Positions 22,337-32,888 are shown, numbered from the stretch's first letter. The stretch is DNA of 64,000 nucleotides from Cricetomys ansorgei (GCA_026225945.1 JAMJFZ010000597.1:5908001-5972000), one strand, 5' to 3'. Numbers and translations: made by a program. The notes: generated by a model from the letters alone, not told the origin.

Positions 22337-22520
22337 GGCTGCTGGCGAGATGGCGAGATTAAGAGCACTGACTGCTATTCCAGAAGTCCTGCGCTCAATT
22401 CCCAGCAAACACATGGTAGCCCGCAACCATCTATAATGGTGTTTGATGCCCTCTTCTGGCACACAGGTGTACATGCAGAGAGAGCACTCATATACATAAA
22501 TAAATAAATCTAAAAATAAT
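22337..22520 (+). repeat. B2 SINE with cricetid-like 3' end
   Basis: GATTAAGAGCACTGACTGCT head. The 3' end reads CAGGTGTACATGCAGAG then GAGCACTCATATACATAAAT, not the GTCTGAAGACAGC sequence usual in mouse and rat B2. Confidence 0.8.
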
Positions 22521-22546
22521 TTTTTATTAAAAAAAAAAAAAGACAA

Positions 22547-22633
22547 AAATCTCACGTGTCCCAGACTAGCCTTGAACTCCTGATCTCTTGCGTCCACCTC
22601 CTGAGTGCTGGGATGCCATCATGCCCAGACACT
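22547..22633 (-). repeat. B1 fragment
   Basis: GACTAGCCTTGAACTCCTGA and CTGAGTGCTGGGATGCCATC, reverse oriented. Confidence 0.65.
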
Positions 22634-23015
22634 GAGTGTTGATTTCACAATGGCGAATGGAATCCTTCCGATGTCTAAGAAGAGCTTTGAGATAAGCGTT
22701 CAGGAGCAAAGACCCTTGACAGTGGACCCAAGCAGAGAATGAGAAGAAGGGTTAGATAATCAAACCCTGTTGGTCACAGCCAGAAGCCACCTCGTCTTCT
22801 GGCCACACCCTTCTAGCTGAAGCTGGGCCTAGGTGAGGAGTCCCAGCCCTGCTTGGCTGTAATAGCAGCAGCCGCAGGAACAATGGGAGACATGGGCATG
22901 CAAAGAACCTGGACAGGCACCACATGCTCACGTGGTTGTAGGTGATTCACTTCACCACAGACATTTCCATTATATGAGTGAGAAAAAGGTATTTACAAGA
23001 TGTTGTTGTTACTGT

Positions 23016-23050
23016 GGGTGGTGGTGGTGGTGGTGGTGGTGGTGGTGGTT
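23016..23050. repeat. (GGT)n microsatellite
   Basis: About eleven uninterrupted GGT units. Confidence 0.9.
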
Positions 23051-23524
23051 TCAAGTTGTTGGGAGACAAAGTTGTTTTGTTTTTTACCACACAGCAGAGT
23101 TTTAAAGACAAATAGAAACTAACCTTGATGAAGCTGCACACCTAGACACAGGAAGAATGACTGAGGAGTATTGCAAGCGGTTCACTGAAGGGTTACTATG
23201 TGCCAAGCACTGTGCTGAACATTTCCTGTGCATCATTTAACATCCCTAACTGATGTATGAGGTAGCGCTGTCAGCATCCTCACATGGGAAAGACCAAGGC
23301 AGAGAGATATAAGGCCACTTAAAGAATATCACAGGCCTGATTGGCCTGGAAGTCTATCCTGTCCACTCTACTATACCTACAGTCAGGGTGATGCACTCTA
23401 AATTTCACAGGACCCTTAGAACGTGACAGGGACAATCAGTAAACGGAAATAGTGGATGAACACCTTTGTGCACTATTGGAATTAAGAAAGACCTCCCTGT
23501 ATTCGATACATTGAAAAGGCAGGT

Positions 23525-23852
23525 TCCCGGGTATCTTAGTACCTTTCTGTTACTGTGGTAAAACATCTTGACAAAATAATCCCTAGTTTCAGAGGGATTG
23601 AGTTCATCATAGTGGAAGAGGCGTGATGGAAGGCAGGGAAGGCTTGACAGGAGCAAGAAGCTAGCTGGTCACATCGCATCTGCACTCAGGAAGCAGAAAG
23701 TGAACAGGAAGTAGAACCAGGCTGTAAAGCCTCAAGGCCCGCCCCCAGTGACCCGCTTCCTCCAGAGGGGCTTGACACTAAAGGTTCCATAATGGGACCA
23801 CATGTTCAACTACTTGAGCCTATGAGGGACATTATAGATTCAATCTATAAGA
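23525..23852 (-). repeat. Rodent interspersed repeat
   Basis: CCTTTCTGTTACTGTGGTAA, AAGGCCCGCCCCCAGTGACC and GCCTATGAGGGACATTATAG form a familiar rodent dispersed-repeat order. Family uncertain; a partial related copy ends near 6230. Confidence 0.5.
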
Positions 23853-24414
23853 CCTGTAAATCTCGACAAGAAGCTGTGTCTTCCCCCAAAGGAACATTGT
23901 CTACTAAAAAACAGAAAGCTTAAAAAAAAAAAAAATGAACCAAAACCTAAAATCACCAATTATTCTGATCAAGGAAAATTAAGTTCATCTTGTGTTTGCT
24001 CCACACGTGTCAGGGAAGTCCCTGTGACACTTGGGGAAATTCATCATGAACAATAGTTTCAGGACACACAAAATGAAAGCAGGGACATATAATCCAGGAT
24101 ATAAATCTAACTAGATCAGGCAGATCCATGTAGCAGAGTGACTGGACTTGAAAAACAAAAGCAAAAAGATTCTCTACAGACAGCAAAACAGTGTTTAAAG
24201 CTGTTTCTTTTGGACTGGGGACAAGGAAGGGGAAGCCCAGGGCTGGTGGCAGATGGTGTCGTGTTAGACGATAAGGAGAGACAGCATTTCCAACTCGCAG
24301 CTTTTCTGTTTTCTCCATCGTGGAAAACGGTTCTTAATACAGAAACATTAAACAAACGTCTAGAAGAAATTGATTCTGGATAGATGATAAAATGGAATTT
24401 ACTGCTCTTAAGTC

Positions 24415-24420
<6 letters not shown>

Positions 24421-24457
<37 letters not shown>
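24421..24457. repeat. (TG)n microsatellite
   Basis: About 18 TG units abutting a B3-like SINE. Confidence 0.9.
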
Positions 24458-24459
<2 letters not shown>

Positions 24460-24461
24460 AG

Positions 24462-24680
24462 GCGCCCCACAGAAGAGGGGTTAAGAGTACGTACTGCTCT
24501 TGCCGAGGACAGGAAATCATTTCCCAACACCCGCATCAGGCAGCTCACAACTACTTTTACTGCGACTATAGAGTATCCAGACCCCTCCTCTGGACCCCAA
24601 GGGTACCTGCACTCACATGTACTCACCCACACAGAGACACACACACACACACACATACACTCTTAAAAATAAAATTTTTA
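24462..24680 (+). repeat. B3 SINE with (CA)n tail
   Basis: GGGGTTAAGAGTACGTACTG head, GACCCCTCCTCTGGACCCCA body, CA run at about 24637-24658. Confidence 0.75.
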
Positions 24681-24796
24681 AAAAAGAAAACATGAATGTG
24701 TCAGTTGGATAAAATAGTCAGGAGATTTCCCTATAACAGAAAAAATAAATAAACAAGGTAGTATTTAATACATTTTCATTAGTTAACTAATTAGTC

Positions 24797-24915
24797 AGTT
24801 TTTTGAGTCAGGGTCTTGCTACATAGTCCAGCCTGGCCTAGAACTGTGTAGCCCAGGTTGGCTTTGAATTCACAGTGATCTTCCTGCCTCCTCCTCCCAA
24901 ATGCTGGGACAGCAC
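24797..24915 (-). repeat. B1 SINE
   Basis: TTTTTTGAGTCAGGGTCTTG and AGGTTGGCTTTGAATTCACA, reverse oriented. Confidence 0.75.
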
Positions 24916-25099
24916 TTGAACCTCCCCACATTCAACTTAACAAGATGGTATTTAATAATTTGCATGCAGTCTTGAAGAGGATTTGCTACCTAAATAAAAC
25001 GTGAAGCGCTGTTCCACTGTCACTATTGTGGAAGGCTGAAGTTCTTTTGTGAGTGAATATGAATCCCAATGACCAGGGCTGTTAAAAAAGACATCTGTA

Positions 25100-25250
25100 A
25101 ACTGGGCAGTGGTAGCACACGCCTTTAGTCCCAGCACTAGGGAGGCAGAGGCAGGCAGATCTCTATGAGTTCCAGGCCACCCTGGTCTGCAGAGTGAGTT
25201 CCAGGACAGCCAGAGCTACAACAGAGAAACCCTGTCTCAAAAAAACGAAA
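25100..25250 (+). repeat. B1 SINE, near full length
   Basis: GCACACGCCTTTAGTCCCAG, GGTCTGCAGAGTGAGTTCCA and CAGAGAAACCCTGTCTCAAA; low divergence. Confidence 0.9.
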
Positions 25251-25324
25251 CAACAAAAAAGACACCTGTAACCCTGGATCACAGGACAAAGGGACGAAAG
25301 TCTCCGTACCTCCTCTACATCTCC

Positions 25325-25498
25325 AAAGGGTTACTTTGTTGTGGTTGGAGTCAATCTGATCACAAAGATTATCTGACAGTATTGTTCATTAGATACACTG
25401 AACTCCCCAAATTTCTCGAGATAATTTACGTAACAATCACTCTTCCCCTGACTTCGGTGTAAACCAAATTAATGAAATGCTCTTGCAATCTTGAATTA
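25325..25498. promoter_or_regulatory. Candidate enhancer-like block with several factor motifs
   Basis: A short repeat-free segment between two SINEs. It holds a RUNX-type TGTGGTT (25340-25346), a GATA-type TTATCT (25369-25374) running into a MEIS-type TGACAG (25374-25379), and a perfect PAR-bZIP palindrome TTACGTAA (25426-25433). Confidence 0.3.
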
Positions 25499-25665
25499 GG
25501 GGCTGGAGAGAGGGCTCAGTGGTTAAGAGCACTGGCTACTCTTCCAGAGGACTGAGATTTGAACCCTAGCACCACAAGGCAATTCACACTACATCTGTTG
25601 TCCTCCCCTGGCCTCTGTGGGCACAAGGCATGCACACGATGCATGGATATTCCTCTGTTCACAAA
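25499..25665 (+). repeat. B3/B2-type SINE
   Basis: GGGGCTGGAGAGAGGGCTCA head, GTTAAGAGCACTGGCTACTC, TGGCCTCTGTGGGCACAAGG. Confidence 0.85.
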
Positions 25666-26250
25666 AGGGGAGTATCTATGCTGCAATAATATGGGAATAC
25701 AAATTTATCTCCCATGAGACTCAATCCTAATTGCATTTTTCTCACCATTTGACTTTTCTTTGGGGAAAGAGATCGAAATGCCAATCACCAGCCAATGACC
25801 AGATGTGGAATGAACATCCCTGGCCTGGGAAGGGACCACACACCACCTGGGTGCTCTCTATAAGTTTGATTTGCAGGGAGGTGAGGGGGATGAGAAAAGG
25901 TCACTGGCAGGCAACTAGGGCTTCTCTGATACAGAAACATATATCAGTTTTATGGGCACACAAGTAGGCAGGAGATGAGTCTTTTGTAGTAAGACATTAG
26001 TTTTCAGGGGCGTGTGACCTTGGAATTGAAGTAGTCATGTCCTCCATGCCTGGAGGGCCTCCCCCAGAGCAGGCACAGGTGGGTTTCATTTGCGATGCCC
26101 ATGACCTTGAGGTATCCACAGGGTGCCAGGAGCTGCCTCCTGCAGAGCCCTGCTTGCCACAAACATGGCCCGCTAAAGTGGCTCGGAAGCAGTTTGATCA
26201 TGGGGCGAGAAATGCCAATCTAACCCATTTGCCATTGATTTCTTAAGCAG

Positions 26251-26350
26251 ATTCAGGGACACAGGACGGAGCCCAGCTTTTGCAGGAATGGTTTAAGCTG
26301 GTTCTGGAGAAGAATAAATTAATGCGATATGAGTCGGAGCTACTGATCAT
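26251..26350 (+). CDS. Micalcl: Micalcl coding exon 5 of this window (bMERB central helix)
   Basis: The acceptor is TTCTTAAGCAG (ending 26250) and the donor is CAT|GTAAGT, a strong site. The 100 nt finish the split Asp codon (G|AT) and encode residues 511-543: [20 protein letters not shown], then [13 protein letters not shown]. The two left-over bases AT form Met with the next exon. The [19 protein letters not shown] signature is among the most conserved parts of the family's Rab-binding helices. Confidence 0.93.
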
Positions 26351-28245
26351 GTAAGTAAGGCAACACCGGTAACAGTGAGTGCTAACAGCCCGGCGGCAGG
26401 AGCGGGTGGCTCCCCGTCCTTGGCTGGAGGCCCAGGGTTTTTCTTCTTTGTGCATACGGAACAGTGATTGAGGCAAATTGGTATTTTGTGTCTTGCATAT
26501 CATGCTGGCATTAGTGGAAAGACTCTTTAGTGGTCTGCTCTCTCTGCAGAGTTCAGTGGCTGAAATAGATTTCAGCAGCAGGTCAGGAGCTAGAAGGCAG
26601 CCGGTCCATTTCTGCCCCACCCCCCAGTCACACACCATCAATGGGGAAGCTGTGCTTGGCCCCTGAGTATGAACCATGGGTAATCTGCCTGACCACTTCC
26701 TGGTGGCTTTGATGAAAGAAAGGCTGGACCCTGGTTGTCTGGGTTCTGTCTGTGTGTCGTCTTAGAGTAAGAGCTGGTGGCCTGCTCAGATGGTCAGAGA
26801 CGCATGGCTCATCACAATGCCTCGGAAACAGACACAGCACTCTGGAGAGGGAGAAAGTAGCATTGAGTGTAACCCACCAAGCTCCAGCGCTATGGTGGTT
26901 TCCTTTATACTGTTTGTTTCATTTTCACTCCAACCCTGAGAGGTCATCTGGGAGGCTTTAGAGGGGTCCACTCTTCCTCACCCAGGTTCTGAACCAGGTG
27001 AGAGATAGGTAAGCCATTCAAATATTATCTTCATTATTAACAGTGACTAATGGGTGAGGAGGAAAATCCGGGTGACCTTACCGGCTGTGAGCTTCTAGGG
27101 CTTCTGACAAATTATTACTAAGTAGGTGACTCACAGTAGCATCGTTTCCCTCAGTCTGGAAGCCAGAAGCCCATACCAAGGTGCTGGAGGAGCCTCACAC
27201 CCCAGACATTCTCACAGAGACTCCCTCCTTGCCTCTCCCACTTCTTGTAGCTGCAGGCGTTCCTTGGAGGTGGCTGTGTCACTCCAGTCCCTGATGTCCC
27301 CACACCGCTTTTTCTGTATATCTGTCTCCTCCTTGTCTGTCTCATAGGAAGTCTTCTCACTGGACTTGGGGCTCACAAATATGATCCACAATGGAACCAT
27401 CCCAAGGTCCCTAATCATGTCTTCAAAGACCCTCTTTAAAGAAACGCGTTTACTATATCCAGGGCGTAGGCCGTGAACGTGCCTTTCCTATTCAACCCAT
27501 TACATCAGCCAAGTCTCAGAATCAGATGTATCTGCCTCATGATAAAAGGAAGTAGCCCTACTAGATCCTTAGGGGAAAGCCTTTATCCCAGACCTTGGGT
27601 CTCAGGGTGGAGAGGGAGTGATATCCCCAGAGGCTATTTGGCAATGGACAAGAAGATATGTTTGGTTGTCACACATGGGGCTGTAACTGAAGGCTAGTGC
27701 ATACAGGCCAAGGATACTAAGCTTTCTCCGTATAATACACTGGGCAGCCTCTCCTCCCACCAACAAGGAACCAGCACCCTAAAGGGTTAATAGTGACAAC
27801 ACTGTGAAGTCTTACCAAAGTCCACAGCCAAGCTCAGGGTACTTGAGAACACGTGCTTGCTGAAGATAGGCTGAGCCTGGGAGAGAAGGGATTTTCCCCA
27901 AATCTACCTGATAGTAGGGAGGGGGAGGGGTTGGAGGAAGAGGCCAGGAGTCACACTCACTACCCTCCATCCACATAAAGGGAATGCCAGGCATGGGGAA
28001 AGGGGATCTAGATTCACTGTAGCAATCATTTGTTTCTGGACTATTTTCTTGTTGATGAGTATAATGAGCTTCAGAGGAATGGAGTAATGTGTCCATAGCT
28101 ACCCAGCCGCAAAGCCCTTTTGTATAGCCATACAGTCTTCACTGGGGCTAGGTCTGAATTACAAAGTCCTTTCAACAGAATTTTATCAAGAATAACTTTT
28201 TTTTTTTTTGTACCAGGGACTCAGCTGGTTTCTATAGAGATAGGC

Positions 28246-28325
28246 CATAGCCAGACATGGTGGTCGAGCCTAGAATCCCAGCCCTTTGGAGGTTTTGGGA
28301 AGCAGAGAAGCAAATGCATGGCACG
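28246..28325 (+). repeat. B1 fragment
   Basis: AGCCAGACATGGTGGTCGAG and CTAGAATCCCAGCCCTTTGG; the second half is missing. Confidence 0.5.
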
Positions 28326-29113
28326 ATGACTACAAGTAAACCCATCAGGGATCCAAGAGTCTGTCCTGGGGAGGAGGGAGGCCAGCTGTGGAAGCAGAGC
28401 AGAGCCAGCAGCTTCCCTACAGAGTACGCTGGCCAAGGATGTTCTCTTCCATAAGAAGTCAAGTAGGACAGCCGGGGTGTGTGCACTGGACAGGGGCATG
28501 TTGGAGGGTAGGTTTTGGTTGGAGAAAGACCTGCATGAACAGGAGAGATGTTTTAGATTGACGTGTCAGGTCAGACCCTTTGGGCAGCAAAGTCAAGACA
28601 GAATGAGTGGTATGTAAGGTTCCCCGAAGATGACATCTGTGGAGGATAAACAGAGGAGACACACAGGTGGGCAGCGGTAGGGTCTTGGGGATAGGGCAGC
28701 GGTAGAGTCTAGGCCCCTACTGAAGTTCTGATTCCATGTCAAAACAGGGAGGAAGGAATGAGATTTGGGTAGGAGGGGTCCCGGATGTGATGTAGCTCTG
28801 AGTCTCAGCCAAGCCACTGGAACATCAGAGTGGAGACAGCCCATCAGAGAGCTCCATGTTTGGAAGGACTTGCCAGCTCTCACACGTCTATGATGCTCAG
28901 CCATTGGCTGGGAGTTACCCAAGAATAACAGGACTTCAACATAACATCGAAGCTGATTTTATTACAGCCTCCATGTCACTGAGCTGCTCCCAGAGAGTTC
29001 GTTCTGTGATCTGAGCTACCACCTTTGAGCCCCCACAGAGGCCCGGGGATAGTCAATGTCAGTAATAACAAAGGAGTTTAACCCAAAGAGCTTTAGAAGT
29101 AAAAGTAGGAAGA

Positions 29114-29340
29114 GGACTGGGGGCGTAGCTTAGCTAGTAGAGTGCTTGCCTAGCATGCACGAAGCCCTGGGTTCAATCCCCAGCACCACTGGTACAGTGG
29201 CACACATCTGTGATATCAGCATTGTATGCAGAACAAAGAGGGTGGCAAGAAGAGCAGAAGTTCAAGGTCATCCTTGGTGACATAGCAAGTCTGGGGCCAG
29301 CCTGCACTGCATGAAACCCCATCTCAAAAACTAAGAAGAA
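29114..29340 (+). repeat. B4-type (ID-B1 fusion) SINE
   Basis: ID-like half AGTAGAGTGCTTGCCTAGCA, then GGGTTCAATCCCCAGCACCA, followed by a degenerate B1 half (CACACATCTGTGATATCAGC, GAAACCCCATCTCAAAAACT). Confidence 0.85.
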
Positions 29341-30067
29341 AAATGAAAAGGAAACTAATGGCAGCCACAGGGTGGAGTAGAATGACTCTAACACTGTCCC
29401 AGGTACACATGCAACTGCAGGTCGGATCTGGAAGAGAGAGTCCCAACAGGAGGGATGAAGGGGCCGTTCCCAATCCATGGCCTCTGTGCAGCCCAGGAGC
29501 AATGGCCCTAACACCCTCTTCCCTCTCACCCTCTAGTTTCTGTGAGAGTGTATGTGCTTCTGTGCCCTTCAAGCTCTTTGTGGGGCAACTCTTTATTTTC
29601 TGTATGTCTTTTCTTAAGGATCATGTGACTCTATCACCTCTTGACATCACCACATCTGTCTGGGTCCTCATTTCTCTGGTGAACTCTAGAGTGGCATTTG
29701 GGGGTCCTCCCAACAGTGCACATGGGACAGTACCTGGAGAGCTACCCAGTGGGACATCCCCAGGCTCTGAAAAGTCAAGTCCTCAGTTGACCTTCAAAGA
29801 GGACTCAGCTGCACTCCTTGCTCTACTGGTCCTCAGAGAGGCAGAATAGTTTGGTGGCCTTCAACATCACCCCTTCCAGCTGCCTCATCATCTCCCAAAT
29901 CCATCACAGCTCAGCCACCTTTCTAGGTACCTCTTGTGGTCCTAGCAGCAGCAATGCCTTCTATCTAGAGATATTAAAATATTCCAGCCAGCCACTGTTC
30001 AGGGGCATCTCCATTCCTATTTCCACATATTCCCCTGTTAATGGCTGGAACATTTTCTTGTACTCAG

Positions 30068-30141
30068 GGCCCGAGAGCTAGAACTAGAAGATCACCAGAG
30101 CAGACTGGAGCAGAAACTACGAGAGAGAATGCTCAAGAGTG
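30068..30141 (+). CDS. Micalcl: Micalcl coding exon 6 of this window (bMERB helix 2-3)
   Basis: The acceptor is TGTACTCAG (ending 30067) and the donor is AGTG|GTGAGT, near consensus. The 74 nt complete the split Met codon (AT|G) and encode residues 544-568: MARELELEDHQSRLEQKLRE, then RMLKS. The ARELELED-QSRLEQ-LRERM run is a canonical MICAL bMERB motif. One base is carried into the last exon. Confidence 0.93.
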
Positions 30142-30404
30142 GTGAGTATGGGGCACGTTTGGGGCTCCTTCTGAAGACTCACATACTCCCCAGGATGTTT
30201 GAACAAGGTGTGCTAAATACAAGTGGAGAGCCATCCCACCTGCACAGCCGATGAGCCCGAGAACCAGAGCAAAGCCAGCCTGTTCCTCAGCCACCCGCAA
30301 AGCCCAGCAGGTCCCCAGTTGGCATGTTCACTTGTGAGGGCCACATGTCTTTCATCCCATGTGTTGACAGGAATAAAGCAATTTATTTAATTTTTTAAAT
30401 TTAT

Positions 30405-30875
30405 TTTATTAAGGCAGAGTCTTGTTGTATATCCCAAGCTGGCCTTGAACACCCAATCTTCTTGCCTCTGTATATCCATTGCTTTTCTCATAGCTGTGAC
30501 CAAACACCTAAAGAGGTTTATTTTGTCTCTCAGTCTGAGGGGATACCATCCATCATGGCTGAAAGGCATAGCAACTGGCGGGTCTGTGGTTGGAGGAGCG
30601 TGTAGCACCTGTCTGCTCTTAGCAGATCAGAAAGCAGAGATGGGACAAGAAGTAGGGCAGGGCTATAAACTTCACTCCTCCCCTAACAGTGACCCAGTTC
30701 CTGCAGTGAGGCTTCACCTCAAAGATCAGGAAACCTTCCAAAACAATGTCACCAGGTAGTGACCAAGGGTTGAAACACATGAGCCTGTGGGGGAAGTTGT
30801 CAGACTAAAACCATACCGTTCAACCTCCCACCTGCTGGGGTCCCAGGCATGCACCACTATGCCCAGCAAGCAGTG
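30405..30875 (-). repeat. B1 split by a rodent repeat
   Basis: Reverse B1 halves lie at about 30405-30470 (AAGCTGGCCTTGAACACCCA) and 30822-30875 (AGGCATGCACCACTATGCCC). The middle 30471-30820 holds another dispersed repeat (TTTCTCATAGCTGTGACC ... ACATGAGCCTGTGGGGGAAG). Confidence 0.55.
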
Positions 30876-31444
30876 TCCATATTTGCCTAATTAGCCACCT
30901 CACTTAACAAACATTTATTGAGAAGATAGTACAGGCTTGGCACCTGGCAAAGACCAGCCACACCCTACTGGGAGTTTGTGATCTTACTGGGCAGACCGAT
31001 AGCCAGATCAGTCATCACAGTACTGGACTACCTTAAAAGTTGTTGGGGGCCACAGAGGAAGGCCTGGCTCTGCTGAACATTTGAAATGGCAGTAAGAGTA
31101 TTCCCCGCTGGCATGGGCTAGGGCTGTGACAGGGCATTGTGCATGAGACAACTAGCTCCAGCCAGGAGAGCAGTCACTCTGTTGTGTATCTGTGGTTTGT
31201 GGGCCAGATCTATGATGATTTTCTTACACTGACATCTTACAGGTTTAAAGGAACAAGGATGCTTCTAGATATCATAGATCCAGCAATTTCCCAGGTTTAC
31301 TGGGTTGCCTGGTACTGAGCCTGTGCACTATGTGTTAGACACCATCATTTTTGGTTAAGTATTTTATGAGCTCAAGGAGAAGGCTGGGCTCTGATTTAGC
31401 AGGAGAACAGAAACTAATTTCATACCTATGGAAGTGATTTACAG

Positions 31445-31445
<1 letters not shown>

Positions 31446-31478
<33 letters not shown>
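31446..31478. repeat. (TC)n microsatellite
   Basis: About 16 TC units. Confidence 0.9.
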
Positions 31479-31479
<1 letters not shown>

Positions 31480-31483
<4 letters not shown>

Positions 31484-31580
31484 CAAGGTCTCCCTCTGTG
31501 GGTGAGGCTGGCCTTAAATTGCAGCCTTCCTCAGCCTCCCAAGTACTGGGATTACAGGCATACATCACCATACCCAGCTC
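31480..31580 (-). repeat. B1 SINE, partial
   Basis: GTACTGGGATTACAGGCATA and CACCATACCCAGCTC, reverse oriented. Confidence 0.75.
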
Positions 31581-31608
31581 AAACTATTTCTTCCTTTTAT
31601 TTAATCTA

Positions 31609-31609
<1 letters not shown>

Positions 31610-31639
<30 letters not shown>
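31610..31639. repeat. (TTA)n microsatellite
   Basis: About ten TTA units abutting the tail of the next B1, a likely seed for the array. Confidence 0.9.
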
Positions 31640-31643
31640 TTGG

Positions 31644-31786
31644 TTTTTTGAGACAAGGTTTCTCTGTTGTAACTCTGGCTGTCCTGGAACTCACTCTGCA
31701 GACCAGGCTGGCCACGAACTCAGAGATCCGCCTGCCTCTGCCTCCTGAGTGCTGGGATTAAAGGAGTGTGCTACCACTGCCTGGCT
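31644..31786 (-). repeat. B1 SINE, near full length
   Basis: TTTTTTGAGACAAGGTTTCT, AACTCTGGCTGTCCTGGAAC and the end TGCTACCACTGCCTGGCT. The CACTGCC end is a variant I associate with cricetid B1. Confidence 0.9.
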
Positions 31787-31789
31787 TGT

Positions 31790-31976
31790 TTCTTTCTCTT
31801 TAAAGCACCACATTTATATTTACCTTGGGAGGGGCATGCATAATACAACACATATGTGGAGGTCAGAGGGCAATTTGTCGGAGTCAGTTCTCTCTTTCCA
31901 CTATGTGAGTCCTAAGTCCTAAGAATTGAATTCATGTCATTAGGCTTGGTAGCAAGCACCATTACCTGCTGAGCCA
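31790..31976 (-). repeat. B2-related SINE
   Basis: Reverse-oriented body with GGCTTGGTAGCAAGCACCAT and TTACCTGCTGAGCC. Diverged. Confidence 0.55.
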
Positions 31977-31977
31977 A

Positions 31978-32009
31978 AGAACAAGAGAACAAGAGAACAA
32001 GAGAACAAG
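31978..32009. repeat. Four perfect 8-bp tandem units (AGAACAAG)
   Basis: Four exact head-to-tail copies, with two further partial copies just downstream. Confidence 0.9.
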
Positions 32010-32065
32010 GTCTAGAACAAGGTAAGAACTGACTCCTGAAAGTTGTCCTCAGGCCTCCGCACACA

Positions 32066-32190
32066 TGCAGTAGTAGTACATGCCCATAATCCCAGTACTT
32101 TAGAGGTAGAGGCAGGAGAATCAGGAATTCAAGACCAGTCTCAGCTATATACCAAGTATGAGGCTAGCCTGGGATACGGGACATTGCATA
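32066..32190 (+). repeat. B1 SINE
   Basis: TGCCCATAATCCCAGTACTT, AATTCAAGACCAGTCTCAGC; 3' end diverged. Confidence 0.7.
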
Positions 32191-32623
32191 TACATACACA
32201 AGTCATGTTTAAAACAAAAGGTACTATGTAGCATTGTGGACAAAACAGCTGTGTTCTCATTGACACAGAAGCCCCTGATGTGAACCGTTTATTTAAAACT
32301 CTCCTCAGATTATTTTGCTCTGGCTCAAATATGCTTAGGAAAGCACCCTTCTCCTGTTCAGGTTCTTCCTTGGAGGGGAAGGAAGGTTGAGGCTGGACAG
32401 GGTGCAGCTGTATTAAGCACACACACACACACACATGCTCTCAAGGTGAGATATGAGCTGACTCCCACACAAAGTGCCTCCCTTTCTTCTGACAGTTCCT
32501 GAATATTACATTCACTTCCTTGTAACCCTAGGACATAAGAAGCCCAGAAACAATGGTGAACTCCTAGGCTAAGGACTCCTCTTTTCCAAGCACTGATTTT
32601 TTTCTTCTTCTTCTTTTCTTTAG

Positions 32624-32808
32624 AAGGCCAGAAAGATGAGAATGATCTAAAGGAGGAACAAGAAATATTCGAGGAGATGATGCAGGTGATTGAGCAACGG
32701 AACAAGCTTGTGGATTCCCTAGAGGAACAGCGCATCAAAGAAAGAACCCAAGACCAACACTTTGAAAATTTTGTTCTCTCCAGAGGCTGTCAGCTCAGCA
32801 GGACTTGA
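32624..32808 (+). CDS. Micalcl: Micalcl terminal coding exon (end of bMERB, stop codon)
   Basis: The acceptor follows a long pyrimidine tract (about 32597-32621) ending TTTAG at 32623. The exon completes a Glu codon (G|AA) and encodes residues 569-629, then TGA at 32806-32808. It contains EEQEIFEEMMQVIEQRNKLVD and SLEEQRIKERTQDQHFENFVLS, the last helix of the bMERB domain, and ends SRGCQLSRT. MICAL proteins usually end in an LSRG-type tail at this position, so the stop looks natural and not a truncation. The bMERB domain as a whole spans about residues 445-620 of the partial protein and is expected to bind Rab8-family GTPases. The joined exons contain no internal stop. Confidence 0.92.
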
Positions 32809-32886
32809 GGTGCCCTTACCTCCCTGAAGCCAGAGAGCCAAGAACACCATATGCTCTCATCCAGGCATTGAATTTAGACCCTACTG

Positions 32887-32888
<2 letters not shown>

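Larger units (their letters stand above)
16420..26250 (+). other. Micalcl: Micalcl intron (9.8 kb), SINE-rich
   Basis: The longest intron of the gene in this window. It carries about fifteen SINEs, several microsatellites and DNA-transposon remnants. Nothing was recognised in 17430-17835, 18120-18940, 19350-20160, 20975-21770, 22640-23010, 23055-23520, 23860-24415, and 25670-26250. Repeat-free blocks near 18945-19345 and 25325-25498 look like candidate regulatory DNA. Confidence 0.8.
26351..30067 (+). other. Micalcl: Micalcl intron (3.7 kb), mostly unique sequence
   Basis: Unusually poor in repeats compared with its neighbours. Only a B1 fragment at about 28246-28325 and one ID-B1 (B4-type) SINE at 29114-29340 were recognised. 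Nothing recognised in 26351-28200, 28330-29110 and 29345-30065. Confidence 0.8.
30142..32623 (+). other. Micalcl: Micalcl last intron (2.5 kb), repeat-dense
   Basis: It holds a B1 interrupted by another repeat (30405-30875), two minus-strand B1s, a tRNA-derived SINE remnant, an 8-bp tandem array and a plus-strand B1. Nothing was recognised in 30880-31440 or 32200-32590 apart from a short (CA)n at 32419-32434. Confidence 0.8.

Noticed and set aside
29114..29190. tRNA-like sequence resembling tRNA-Ala
   Set aside because: It is the ID-derived head of a B4 SINE fused to a B1, not a tRNA gene. Other ID copies were treated the same way.
29343..29849. 168-codon plus-strand frame in an intron
   Set aside because: Begins in the tail of a B4-type SINE, has no domain and no coding context.
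31978..32009. CRISPR-like direct repeats
   Set aside because: Eight-bp head-to-tail units with no spacers in a mammalian intron. No CRISPR array in the window.
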